From Tribonema minus (taxonomy: Eukaryota > Sar > Xanthophyceae > Tribonematales > Tribonemataceae), in NCBI GenBank assembly GCA_017506865.1, contig JAFCMP010000445.1, positions 1,302,001 to 1,366,000 of the forward strand: DNA of 64,000 bases, given 5' to 3'. The position numbers and the translations under genes are program-made. Of this stretch, positions 11,001-22,199 are shown piece by piece; positions within the stretch are counted from its first letter, which is position 1; each line of letters opens with the position of its first letter. The notes below the pieces were generated by a model that saw only the letters and a list, made by a program, of their open reading frames with translations, ran no database searches and had not been told where the DNA came from.

Positions 11001-14000
11001 CTAAAGTTTCTGAGCTTAATAGTGAGTCTGAATGTTGAATATCCGTGGTTGATCATGTCCCTGGAATATGATATGACCCTGTTCATGAAATAATTTGGTT
11101 TGGTGATAATTCGAGTAAACCTGTACAATTGTGACCAAAAGACACCATACCTTATCTCGTCGGAAAGTATTGTCAGCATGGTTGGAAATCGAATGTAATC
11201 CTTGAAAACGGGCATGTGTCGCAGTTTATCATAAAGGTCTATGGTAAAATGCTCAGTTTTTGTTACCTTGATTTGTAAGTCAAGATAGTCTACTGTGGTA
11301 CCTGATTGTTCTAGATTGAGTTCCTGTAAATATCTTGTTAGCTTTGCAAGTAACCTAGAGTGTTTTCACAAACACAAATGTTGAAAATGGGGTATGATTT
11401 TCTTCCGAAAGATTCAAACCCCAAGCAGTGCGCCCGCAGGAGCGTCACCTGCGGCCCTCGTCGTTGTCGCGCTGGAAGACGAGCACGCCTTCCTTGTCCT
11501 GACAAGTAGAACAATAAAACGTAGAGACCAGTGATGCGGCGGGTAGGGACGAGCACTGAGTGAACAAGTGCAGCGAAGACGTTGAGTGAGACACTGTTGC
11601 CACTACACTTCCCAGGAACGTTTTGCCAGCATCAGATCTCGCATCAGCCGCCAACAGACAGGCTCACACGCGCACTGTGTGTGCACAGGCTCTGACTTGT
11701 CCTACACCACAGCCCACCTGATTAGGGAATTGTGATTGTAGCAGCGCTCTGTCGCGCCCTGCGAGAAGCACGTGCGACGTGCGCTCTGACCTAACAGACC
11801 CTACACAAGCTCTCAGACGGCCCTAGTGGCTGCGCAACTGGCGCACGGCGCGCGAGCCTGTGCGGCGCAGTGCAGCGCTGTGCACGAAGTACGAGCGACG
11901 TGCGCTCTGATCTACCAGATCCCGCACAAAATCTCAGATGATGCCACTGAAGGAGCAACTGGCGCGCGGCGCGCACCTGCACGGCGCAGTGCAGCGCCTT
12001 GCGAGAAGCACGTGCGGTGCGACACGCGCTTTGACCTACAAAATCCTGCACACGATCTCAGATAGAAGTGCATTCCTATTGAACGGCGCAATGCATTCCT
12101 ATTAAACGGCGCAAGTGGCGCACAGCGCGCACCTGTGTGGCGCAGTGCAGCGCCATGACGCCGTCCTGCGCGAAGAACGTGCGCAGCGACACGGGCGCGG
12201 CGTGCAGTGCGCCCAGCGCGACGGCGGCGAGGCCGTCCGCCAGATGCAGCGACCCGCACTGCACCTCGCTGCGCAACGCACAAGAGAAGGTAACTTCCGC
12301 AGGTGACGCACCAAACTAGTGACACACCACACTTCATGTCAAAGGTTGTGATGGGAGGCAGGTGCAGCGATCCGCACTGCGCCTCGCTGCGCAAGGCACA
12401 ATTGTAAGAGAAGTCAACTTCCGAAGGTGACACACCACACTTCTCATCACAGGTTGCGAGACTCCATGTCACAACGCGCCAGGTGCAGCGATCTACACTG
12501 CACCTCGCTGCGCACGGCACGGAGGCTAGACGCAACTTCTGCAGGTGACGCACCAGACTACGCATCACAGCACATAGGGTTTTGTATCGCACCGCGCCAA
12601 GTGCATGGCACAACATCACCATTGAGAGAACTTGAAGAAAGGCTGCGCATGGCCGCAGTATCCAGATCAGCGCTGTCTAATTGGCGCGTTTTGCGCCAAG
12701 CATGGCAACTCCTGAAAGTGGAAAGCTCATGGCAGTCACAAACTGCGAGGTGTGAAGCGCAGCCACGCACTGTGTTGTTTTGCGTCTACTCACTTGAAGT
12801 GCGCCTCGAGACGGCCATCTTCCACGCTGTACAGTCCGCTGATGGTCTGTCCCACCGGAGGCAGTGCACAGCAAGCAACACAGCACAGCAGCAGCAGCAG
12901 CAGCAGCAGCGTGTCATTCAGCCGCATTCTAGGGCAGTACAATGGACGTGTAGCAGCCTGCATGGGCAAGCGAACTGCAGGCAGCGCCTCCTTCACACAC
13001 TTGGACAAGTTGAAGTTGAGACACGATATGCGTTCATTCAAGAGCCCTTGATCTGACCAAAGCAACACAGCTCTCATCCGACATGAGCCTTCACTTCAAG
13101 CTGTCAACAGCATTGCAAGGTTCTCGCAACCCGAACGCAGCGATTGCAGCAAGCCCTGACACTGTGGCCACTGTGCGCTGACGCACCTCTGTGATTCGGA
13201 AGGGGCCGCCGCCGCTCCGGTCAATTTTAATGTGAGGCGCAGGGGCCGCACCCAGGCGCATGTCGAGTCCGCCGGAGTTGCTGCTGGGGCTGGCCCATGC
13301 GCCGCGCGCCGAGCGGCCGGGTTGCAGCTCCGGGACGATGCTGCAGATGCAAGTGTCAATGTTGAAGTTGTGTGAGGGGAGTGAGGGGCGCCTGAGGATA
13401 ACTTTTACACAAGGCCTTTCATAGATGATCTCCAGTAGCAACGGGCCGGGCTACCACTCCTTCAGCTATACCTTGAGAAGAAAGGCCGCCCCAGGTCCCA
13501 ATTCGGCGCAGATGGTGCATCGTGAAAGTGAGCAACTGTGAGTTCCTTGTGATAACTTATGGTCTGAACACTGCACTGTGCTGTGGAAGAGCATGAAAGG
13601 CCGACAACTGACACGCCATTCACTCATACACGCAATGCCATGCATTCTGCCATGATCCATTGATATGACTACACACGTACAGCACGGCTCTCAGCGTGTA
13701 CCTGTAGCCAGACGCTGAACACAGCATAACATGCAACGCATTCACACATTCATTCATGAATTCATGTGCGCTCGCCAACGCTATTCATGGCAGTGATTAT
13801 GATCAGACTGACCTGCCAGCGGAGAAGACCAGGCGATAGAGGCCCTGCAAGGGCGTCTCTGCAACCATGTCCGTTGCCTGTGTCAGGTACACACAACAAC
13901 AAAGGGCAGGACGAGAGGTGGATGAGCACTGCTGCGGTGCCAAAAAAGCCACAAAAAAGTGAAAGGCAAATAAAAAAAATCCAGGGCCCACAGACACAGT

Positions 14001-17000
14001 CACATTATCCTACCTCAGGTCTGCCATGGGCCCATGCACCTGTTCGCGCTAACATGAATGACATTTCGTGCTGCTTGTAATTGCACCATATGCATGTAAT
14101 ACACCGACATTTGCTTGATCTGACAGCTCCGCTCCACTGTGCTACTTGCAAAAAAAAAAGTATCGTCCAGACACTGTCCAATTGCGGCAGTCGGTGGCGT
14201 GACACAACACAATTGGCCCTTCAGTGTTGTTGAAAACTGCACGGTCAAGCAATCGACATCAACAGTATCAACATTCAAGAGCACTGCTATCAAGGTACCG
14301 TCATGCAGGGGGGCTCACCTTGGCGTGTGCCTGCAGACATGCCAGCGCCTCGAGCATCGTGCCGTAGGGGATGCGCTTGTCATTCACTCCCTGCACCACA
14401 CACCAGCAAGTAAACATGAGGCCACACGGTCCACTGCTGGTCTCTCCAGTGATGAGAAAGGTTGTACAAGAAACGGGGCCGAGAGAAGGAAGCAGCAATC
14501 ACCGATGGATGACACGCGGAGTGCGGGCCTGAATACGTCTACGCAGCGGACACGTCAGACGTTACAAATATGGTTGGGTTGACCTCTCGTCCCCTGCGCC
14601 AGGTCTCACATCGGCCGGCAAAACCAGATCACTTGAATGACAGTAGTCCTGTGGCATGGATGCTGTGTCGCTTCATCTTGTGAAACCGCTTGTCAGGCGC
14701 ACCCTTGGCCATGAACTTCAACATGAGACCTTTGTGCTCAATGGCAAACTTCAAGCAGATGGGTGGCAACACCAGTGCTACAACATGCGACACTCCACAA
14801 CAATGCGCGTTCAGAGTCACACACAGGTTCACATACAACACACACGCGTGCTACAATCATAACGCGTTGTTGGTGGCACAGAGCAGATGATTTCGCTGAC
14901 GAGTAGTCACCACAAATTGTCGTCACACCGCCCTACAAGGCACAATTGGACACCCCTCTCAGTGCATATGATGGCTTGGTTTCAAACCTCAGAGCGCTCA
15001 CAAGTCGCTGCGCTCTGACGAGATGCATGTTGTGGCTCAACGTCGCCTACTCCCACACACCACCCCTGTGCCGCCGTTCACTTGTCCTCATACAATGCCT
15101 TTGTCCACTTAGCATGTGCGAACAGTGCCGTGTGTGAGCCTGCAATGCAGACACCGCAAGGTTGCATTCTGACGCCGCCCGGGCCTAAACTTCAATGTAT
15201 AAAGTTCAACATACGAACTGTACCTAAAGGACACCTGGGGCACTTGCAGTCTCTGGCATCAGCGCTCCATCAAAGCACTTGCTGTAACACAAGGAGCCGT
15301 CCTTCTTGCGCTGCGCAGAGTAAACTTACTTCACAAATGTATAGACTTCAACATATGAACTGAACCTGAACGACCAGGGCAGTTTACAGTCTCTGGCGTC
15401 AGCACTCCGTCAAAGCCCTTGCGGTTACACAACGAGCCGTCCTTCTTGCGCTGCGCAAAATCAATTCAATGCATGAACTTCAACGTATGAACCGTACCTG
15501 AAGGACCAGGGCAGTTGCAGTCCCTGGCGTCAGCGCTCCATCAAAGCAATTGCGGTTGCACAAGAAACCGTCCTTCTTGTGCTGCGCAAAGTCAACTTCA
15601 ATGTATGAACTTCATATGTTCCGTCCTTCTTACGCTGCGCAGCAGAGCAGATGTATGAACTTCAATATATGAACTGTACCTGAAGGACCAGGGCGCTTGC
15701 AGTCTCTGGCGTCAGCGCTCCGTCGAAGCACTTGAAGTTACACAAGGAGCCGTCCTTCTTGCGCTGCGCAAAGTCGCCGCTGTAGTCTACCTCACACTCA
15801 AACGGGCTGCAGCACGCGCACAAGAGCAGCACCTTGTGTGTAAGTTGCTCAAATTCAAGTGCGTGAGGTCGAATCGTTGCCGCGCTGTACACATGAACCC
15901 GCGTGTTGATTTCACTATGAAGCACGATGTGGCTGACGGTGTTGTAACAAGCCCCAGCACACTGTGCTGCGCTGCATTCAACAAGATCCGCACAGATTTT
16001 GCTCTCCCAGCAACAATGTGTGCTTGACACATTCTTCTGTTGCAAAGCCGTTTCAAAGCCCCCATGCAAATAGCCTTAAAATTTGTACATCACAGCCAGC
16101 TCACATAATGCTACATATCAGAGTTTGTCCATTACAGTCAGCTTTTAGCCAGTGGCAACTGATGATAAGAGACAACGTCAGAGGCTCAAAGTCAAAGATG
16201 ACTGTGTGCACGCATTGGCCTGTGCGTTCAATCACAACGGCGGCGCTACGTAGTTGCCTTACTATGTGAAGTGACGTCATATCATGGGTGAAGATGTGTA
16301 GCCACCGCGCTGCAGTCCTGCCGCCCTTCACGTAACATCACACCAGTGACCTCTGCATTGTTTGTCTCTGGCCATTACAACGATGTGTTGTGATATGCTT
16401 CAAGTGAAGTGAACTGACATAATGTGATTTAGGGCAGCAATGCCATGCCAATAAACTGGTGTAGCGAATGGGTGCTGTAATTTTCTGACCTCAGGTTTCA
16501 GAGTTCGATCGTGCAGGCAGCAGATTGTGCTTATGAAATGCTCATCTGGGCAGCTTCACAACCGCTGCGCCAGCAGAGTGCACAACTGCGACACAAAGCA
16601 GTTGACATGTGAAAAGCATCAAGCATCTGCATGATATGATTTACAAGATCAGCTAGTGATATACAGGGCTCATCAAGACTCATGTAATGCAAGCAGGCGG
16701 AAAGCTACTGTATGGCGTGATGAATTTGCCAAAGCAGCTGTGTCAGTTATCGAACAAACTGAGATGTTGCCAGCAGATTCGGCTGCCATTGGTGCTCAAA
16801 CACACGATGTGGTGCTCAAACACACGATGAAAGTGGCCAGTCAGGCGTCACGATACATCGAACAACAGACATGGGCACACTTACACAGCCATATAACTGC
16901 AGGCGAGTACCGTCCAACTGTTACAACAGTAGAATTCAAATTGAGAGAGCCACAGCAGAAGCGTTCGTCCGCGTTGCAGTGCTCATAGCTAGATGCAAAT

Positions 17001-17306
17001 GCTTCGAGCTATGCCGTCATCATTTGGCAGGTTAGGACCTGCACCATATGCTGGTACTGGGTGCCAAGCATGGTCAGAACGCGAGGACCTGTGAAGTGTT
17101 GGATATCTTTCGATGTCAATCCCTGGTTGCGAGCGGGCTACGAGATAAGCAACTAGCTTCAATACCTTCCTGACTCACCTCTCATCCTTAAACTGCAGCG
17201 GCTTTACGCTCCTCCCTCTTATTGCCCCCATTGGCACAACCGGTCTCCAGGCGCAAGCTGTTCGTGCTGACATCACCAGAGCCAGGCCTACCAGTTTGCG
17301 AACCAT
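8057..17306 (-). CDS. Plastid-targeted protein, ten exons, loosely PAP/fibrillin-like
   Basis: Exons (minus) are 17306-17179, 15806-15680, 14390-14319, 13877-13813, 13340-13187, 12846-12794, 12268-12133, 11498-11449, 9634-9427 and 8191-8057. All phases agree, giving 375 residues. The N-terminus MVRKLVGLALVMSARTACA is a signal peptide followed by WRPVVP, which is A-x-A / W-x-P, the red complex-plastid import motif, then an Arg-rich transit stretch. Exon 2 is Cys-rich (ECEVDYSGDF, DGSLCNFKCFDG). Exons 3-8 recall PAP/fibrillin: TPLQGLYRLVFSAG, GLYSVEDGRLEAHF, then TFFAQDG followed by DKEGVLVFQRDN. That family binds lipids in plastids, but the match is weak. The C-terminus is Ala/Lys-rich and then hydrophobic (MPLYAMLAGPTLW, AVVAVHAITAML), perhaps a membrane helix. 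A further possible exon (14748 to about 14650, FAIEHKGLMLKF, GAPDKRFHKMKRH) lacks a donor in the right phase and was left out. Confidence 0.7.
8206..8561. repeat. 21-bp minisatellite, about 17 units
   Basis: The unit is close to AGGAGCGTCACAGAGCGCAGC, with most units exactly 21 bp and a few shortened. It lies in the last intron of the plastid-targeted gene and begins only about 15 bp from the acceptor of exon 10. Because 21 is a multiple of three, long open frames run through it on both strands, encoding 7-residue peptide repeats; I treat these as by-products. Confidence 0.9.
9180..9426 (-). repeat. Decayed copies of the exon 9 donor region with TTAGGG-like motifs
   Basis: Downstream of exon 9 of the plastid-targeted gene, blocks near 9275-9335 and 9340-9395 repeat the pattern GGGTTAAG...GACCACATCAGTGCTCA..CAGCCCA seen at the parent junction 9397-9460. 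A fainter copy lies near 9180-9240. The telomere-like GGGTTAAGG strings are part of the duplicated unit. Confidence 0.55.
9724..9783 (-). repeat. Tandem copy of the exon 9 acceptor
   Basis: The block repeats 9627-9686 at an offset of 97 bp: GTGTGGCGGCGGTGGCAGGC against GTGTGGCTGCGGTGGCAAGC, both followed by AAGATGAGTTGCAG. It carries the end of intron 8, the acceptor and the first bases of exon 9 of the plastid-targeted gene. Confidence 0.7.
9998..10240 (+). repeat. Dispersed repeat R3, copy 1
   Basis: This block is found again, inverted, at 42440-42690. Shared stretches include AATAACCGTGGTCGCCGCTG, GGCCACGAGTCAAACAGT and AAAAGACTTCTGTGTG. Both copies sit in introns of minus-strand genes, in opposite orientation to each other. 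There are no clear terminal repeats and no coding domain; a SINE-like or other small mobile repeat is possible. Confidence 0.75.
10798..10833. repeat. Short direct repeat beside the retroelement fragment
   Basis: The 21-bp string GCTTTGAGCCACACTACTTA plus one more base occurs twice head to tail. It adjoins the AT-rich retroelement fragment and may mark its insertion edge. Confidence 0.6.
10886..11355 (-). mobile_element. Retroelement fragment: C-terminal part of a reverse transcriptase ORF
   Basis: An AT-rich ORF in an intron of the plastid-targeted gene carries VDYLDLQIKV, then DLYDK, IRFPTM and RYGVFWSQLYRFTR. This pattern (YLDL.I, YDK, FP, YGV..SQL.R..R) marks the segment after the catalytic core in reverse transcriptases of some non-LTR or Penelope-like elements; I cannot decide which. 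The piece is a strongly 5'-truncated fossil: no catalytic core, endonuclease or terminal repeat is visible. It is much more AT-rich than the surrounding intron. A near-palindrome (AATAAATACG...CGTATTTATT) lies at its 3' edge, 10864-10890. I see no sign that it is active. Confidence 0.6.
11740..12132 (-). repeat. Decayed tandem copies of the exon 7 donor side
   Basis: Three blocks (about 11740-11840, 11845-11950, 11955-12065) repeat the 3' end of exon 7 of the plastid-targeted gene and its donor. Each has GGCGCGCACCTG-like donor sequence, GGCGCAGTGCAGCGC, then a diverged AGAAGCACGTGCG stretch, ending in an intron block (TCTGACCTA...ACA.AATCTCAGAT). Confidence 0.7.
12243..12600 (-). repeat. Tandem copies of the exon 7 acceptor side, unit about 119 bp
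   Basis: The acceptor of exon 7 (12268/12269) and its flank recur near 12361 and 12482. Each has GTGCAGCGATCCGCACTG or close, then CCTCGCTGCGCA, then AACTTCCGCAGGTGACGCACC. The copies contain the acceptor and about 25 bp of exon start only. Confidence 0.75.
12886..12910. repeat. (CAG)8 microsatellite
   Basis: A perfect CAG run, read as CTG on the coding strand, lies in intron 5 of the plastid-targeted gene, about 40 bp upstream of the exon 6 acceptor, in the position of the pyrimidine tract. Confidence 0.9.
15190..15679 (-). repeat. Tandem copies of the exon 2 donor half
   Basis: The last two thirds of exon 2 of the plastid-targeted gene, with its GTACAG donor and nearby intron, recur as blocks near 15207-15330, 15358-15470 and 15487-15600, plus a short piece near 15613-15650. 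The spacing is 130-150 bp. The block at 15498-15581 keeps an open 84-bp frame (DGFLCNRNCFDGALTPGTA) between a GCGCAG acceptor-like site and a GTACGG donor, in phase 0 at both ends. The other two blocks have lost the frame. Confidence 0.8.
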
Positions 17307-18679
17307 AGCGGAGCTGATATCAAAGGCGCGTGGGCTGCTGCCGCCTTGTGCAAGGTCTGCTGCTGCTGCGCAGATGTAGCCGATATCGCTGGTGATGCGG
17401 GCGGTTGGCACGCGAGTGTCAGTTCTTTCGCCAAGGGCAACTTGCAGATGTGAACTGCAAGTTGATGACGGCGCGAAAACACAAAAGGCAGGCAGGGAGG
17501 GAGTTGGAGCACGCACGTACGTTGTATCTGGCTCCAGGAGAGACTCAGTCTACGCCAGTTACGTTGCAGGAAGCTGTGTTGGCCTCAATGAGCTCTCTGC
17601 TGAAGCTTCAGCGGTAGTTCAAGCGCTCCTCGCTACGGTCATTGGTGCCCCATTCACATTGTGGTCAACAGTGTCAATGTCTTCTCTGGACTACTCACTG
17701 GACTACCCAGGGTTCACACTAATCAGCGCTCATTCACAGTCCAGTACCAGTCGCACAAAGTGGTTTCCGAGTCGAGAGAGTCGATAGAGCACTCAGTGAT
17801 GCCGATGGGAGGTGATATTTTCATGCCAGTCAGCTGCAGTCAGCTGACAGTCACAGCCTGGTCATGACCGACAGTGGCATGCATGCATGCAATGGCATGC
17901 ATGCATTGCATGCATGCATGCAGCTCATGGATCATGCGACTCGCCTTTTTGGAGAAGCGAAGAAGTGAACCATGCTGACAGCGAGGTAAGTATCTCAGAG
18001 CTTCTACGACTGGGCAGTGCGCCCTCACATCCCCTGTGCAAGCTTCACAATCTCATTTTTTTTCTCTTCTTGGCCGAATTCAGAATCGTTCCCAGCAATA
18101 GCACATCATAGCACAAGGTTGTCTTTCAGTGTTCGAGCGCCCTGCTCACTGGTGCTTGCTCATTGGGGCTACTGCTGCTTTCCACGCAGGCCCCGCTCCG
18201 GCGCCGGTGCCGAAAGCTGGCACAAGACGTGCTGGCTCAGGTGAGCTGCGCTTTCTTGGGATTACCCTCTGAGCAGTATTCCTGCACAGAGCATCATTTG
18301 CATTTCATTGTCGTTCTTGCTGCAACACCATTGCCATCACTTGATCTCTGCGCGCGTGTCAGCCTGTTCAAGTCGCTCTCTTTGTAGCTCATGTTACAAA
18401 GTCAAGTGGTACTCAAACAACTTCCGCTCGAGGAGCTGAAACCCTATGGATATGCAAGATATGCAGGTCTGATGCTTCTGCAATGTGTCTGCTCGTAGCA
18501 CGCTGTAACTCAGCTGAAAGCAAGCCCTGCGTTGTACACTCAGCCAGGTCTAAACAGAGTCCCCTTGCGACCCCTACAACTAGATCGAAGCTCGCTGTTG
18601 TCTTTACAAGTTTGGGGCGCAGCCAGTGATACCGTGACTTGCTGCAACAACCTTATCTGTAGCACAGTGGAAAGCTCAT
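17307..18679. other. Spacer between the plastid-targeted gene and its upstream neighbour
   Basis: This holds the presumed promoter and 5' region of the plastid-targeted gene. I see no clear core promoter motif and no gene. At 17876-17922 there is a run of GCATGCATGC-type sequence, self-complementary and able to form a hairpin. Confidence 0.5.
17876..17922. repeat. (GCAT)n self-complementary run
   Basis: Interrupted GCAT/ATGC repeats form several overlapping palindromes over 47 bp. No gene overlaps them. Confidence 0.85.
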
Positions 18680-20581
18680 TCAGCTAGCAGTTGCTGTCTT
18701 GTCAAGCGCCGCTTCTGCCGCCCCCCTACGCCAAGTACTTGGCTTTTCTGACTTGTCCCCAAACAACGACGTGAATCCACCACTATACTTTTGGTTGGCT
18801 TGAGCTTTGGGGAGGCTTACAGCATGAGGTGTGCAATGTCTGTTGGCGTTTGATGCAAATTTTGTGGTGTCCGTTCTGTACCCTAGCATTGCATAGGCGA
18901 GCCTGCCTTGATTTGATGCCAGCGTAGAAAGCAGTCTCAACGTGTACACTGAGTGATGGCGACCGCGCCGCCGCTGCTACGTGCTTATCAAAGTATTCAA
19001 GTGAGGATGAGAGGCGCTGTTACCTCCTTCCATAGATCACTGATTGTGCCATTGCTCACCCATTTCAAAAATGTCCTGTATTGCTCTGTCTGCTCTTCAC
19101 CAACAAACTCAACAAGGCTGCTCCGCATCAACTTCAGCCGCTCAATGGTGATAACAGCGCAGCAATGAAAGTACAAGTTTACAAAGTATTGTAAGTTTAT
19201 ATCCATGTGCTAACTGGTGGGAACGAGAAGCTTGGGATTTATTTGGTGTTTTTTTGCACATGGGTGCTGAAGCAGGCGGAAGCGGCGCTGGCGTACCGAA
19301 GGCCTTTGACGCTGCGGCGATGGAGCCTCCCTGCTGTTGCCCTGTGAACAGGTATGTAGTGCACCGTACTGCATTCGTGGACGCATACAAGCTGAGGCAG
19401 CGGCACACGTTGTGCGCTGGCGCAGCATGCCCTACCCAAAGCACAGCAAATGCCAGTGGGTCATGCACTGTGGGCATGAATCTCGCTTCACCGCATATAT
19501 GCGCTTTTGCTGTGCGATGCAAACGTTACAACAACTTGCTTTTCATGAGCACCAGTCTACGTAGTGATTGCTGCGCCTTTCTGCCTACAAGGTTGCAAAT
19601 TGAGTGTTTGTAGAACTTGCAACGCCACTGATTGCAGAAATCCTAAACTGCAACTGGCCAAGTCTTACCACTGTCTTGCGTTTCTTGTTGTGGCGTGCCA
19701 CAGCAGGAGGCTGGAAGGAGGGTATGCCGTGAATTAGACTGCTGCGGCGCTCAGAAGGTGGGCAGCGTGTGAACTGCTGCATCGCTCATCAAGGCAATTG
19801 TTTGTCACAGCTGATTTGGACTGCTGTCAGTAAATTTACTATGATGTTAGTAGTTCATATATATCTGAAAGGAGCCACGCACCTGCCCATGCTATGTTTG
19901 CAAAGCTCTGGTTTCACTGGATGCAAACACATGATTGACACGGCATGCACATACTAAGAGAAATAGAGAAGACGTGAGAGGTGAAGTGCAGATGTGGGGG
20001 AGCTATGCTCCGTATGCATTCCAGCGGTGTAACCATGCCAATGCGCAGTTTATAAGATGCAAGTCCAATACACACTGTGGCATGCACTGCGACTAGGTGT
20101 GCTTCACAAGGCAACACTTAAAAATCAACTTCAGCAGGTCACCTCAGCTTGCTAGTTTCAGTGATGCTCAGCAGTGTGAGGCTGAGGGCACAGCTGGGCC
20201 TTAAGATGGGAACACCTACGGGCGCGTTAAGTGCCCAGTACTTCAAAGTAGTTGTTTCATAATGTGGTGGCATTGAGTACAGTCACGCACCTGTGCGGAT
20301 TTGAAATGCTTCAAGGCTGCAGAGTCGTGCGCTGTTTGCAACGCCGCTACTTCGCAAGGTCCCCACTGATGAACAGGATGCAGCCTGTTTGTCAGGCATG
20401 TACGGTTGTGCACTACCTTCTTCGTGACACAATGAGCACAGATTTATCCAAACAGCTTTGTGCAGACACGTCCAATCTTGTGGCAGATTTATGCCGACCT
20501 CTTGCACTTTTAAGGCTTTCGACATACCTGTAGCTGGACACCGTATCGAGGCCTGGCTGTGCCTCCAGCCTGAGCCTCACG
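18680..20581 (-). CDS. Unrecognised gene, at least seven exons, 5' end not found
   Basis: Phase-consistent exons (minus) are 20581-20528 (VRLRLEAQPGLDTVSSY), 20316-20291 (a 26-bp microexon), 19916-19883, 19741-19669 (SLIHGIPSFQ, VARHNKKRKTV) and 19341-19297. An exon at about 19110-19060 or 19024 follows, with SSLVEFVGEEQTEQYRTFL, and the last exon at about 18900-18680 carries SGGFTSLFGDKSEKPSTW and a TGA. The penultimate exon is a helical segment that recalls harmonin-like domains or the tail of ZNF598-type proteins, but only by general pattern. The junction into the last exon is unresolved. No start codon was identified; it should lie upstream of 20581. Donors are GTATGT, GTGCGT, GTAAGA, GTACGC and GTGAGC. 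Confidence 0.55.
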
Positions 20582-21949
20582 CTGCTTAACGTCCGATGAG
20601 TCAGAGAGGAAAGTGATACAAGACGTGGCCGAGGGCTCAACATTTTAATGGCGGTCGATTTGCGTCTTTCGGGATGGTTCCGCAGCGCTCATCACACTGA
20701 CCACAATTCCGGCGATGCAATGCTGTGACACACGTTTGTCGTGATGATATGACGCACGTCTTCGAGACACCTAGCACCACAGCAACAGCCCCTTGTGCAC
20801 TGACATGACGCGCAGTCTATGTCCGCCGTTTGCTGCCAAGCAAGACAAAGTCTTTTCCACCACAGAAAACATCATGTTGTATGTGCACACACCTTGAGAA
20901 GAATCTGCTGTACTCAATGTCAATTCTCAAAGGACTCTGTGGTGTTCCTCATAACAGCACCTGCTTACGCACTGCAAACAGAAGCATGTCGACGTAGTGG
21001 AGTTCTGATTTGCTAAACAGATGTGCCAGGAAGCGGCATGCCATTAGTACAACGAACATGATCACACGTTCACAAGCTGTCATATGCGACAATGTGCGGT
21101 ATCAGGCCAGTTTGATGCAAAGCAGACACCTTGAGTGCCAGCTTTGTGTCACCGCTATGGCCTCTGCTGCCTCTGCTGCGCAATCGTCACCTACGAATCC
21201 TCATGTGGCGTATGCTGGAGCGAGATCTGGCGCATCAGGAGCAGTTACAACCTGACCATGCCACTGAGTAGCGCTTGTTGCATTTGCCCAATCAAGGATG
21301 CGAGCATACTTCATCTGATCTTCCAATATCCCATCTGTTTCACTGCTTACACATGGGTCCTCACTCTTGCAGGAGCTTCTGAGGTGTGCAAGCACAAGTT
21401 CATGGCTGGTGCGTTTCAATAGGTGACACACCCATTTTCTAGCATCTTGCAACTATTTGTAGATATCTGGTAATCTGTAAATAGCAGCACATCCATGGCT
21501 CCGCTCAGTGGTTGACACAGACTCTGGTTGATGCTATGCTGCACTGTGCCACAGCAATGCTGCAGTCAGGAAGGCCATACTTGGAGACATCCATTTATGA
21601 AAATGCAGTCAATGCAGGTAAGCCCCCAAGGCTATTTGCACAATTGTGCTACTTAGCATTGTTTGCTCAGCATCATCGCTCGCAGCTTTTGTTTTTTGCT
21701 GTCCAAGTGACACTTGATCGCACTTGAAGCAGTCAATGTACCTACACCTACTTGTAGGTCCTGCTTACTCAACATGACAGCTCCTCTGGCTCATTGGTTT
21801 GTGTTTGCTGATTAATCGCATCACTTGAGAGTTGCACTCTTAGCCTCCCAAGCTCTGAAATGTAGGTGTACCAGCAATTGCGGTTCAAGGCGTACTAAAA
21901 TGCATATCATGTACTAGGAAGCATGTGGCTTCACTTTGTGTAAAGCTGC
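20582..21949. other. No supported gene
   Basis: This must hold the missing 5' exons or promoter of the minus-strand gene to its left, but no ORF here has convincing splice borders. I see no repeats of note. Confidence 0.4.
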
Positions 21950-22199
21950 AGAAGTTATGACTTGGGCGCAACAGCTCAAGTGCAGGCGCAAGCACACTGC
22001 GCAGGCACCTGCGCAGGGTGCATTTGAATCCACACCCTGCTGCACTTCCGCTTGCATGTAGCTGATGAAAATCCTTGATTGACGCAGGGGGTAGTGGTTT
22101 CACGCATCAACGCTTCGCTTTCGCAGCGCGGCTGAAACTTCAGCGTCTTCCACTTAAGTGTGAATGTCGCAGCAGTATGGTATTTGCCCTCCAGCCGTG

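Noticed and set aside
14629-14841. Extra exon of the plastid-targeted gene
   Set aside because: The peptide looks coding, but no donor gives the phase needed to join exon 3, and exons 2 and 3 already join in phase without it. It is noted as a possible exon only.
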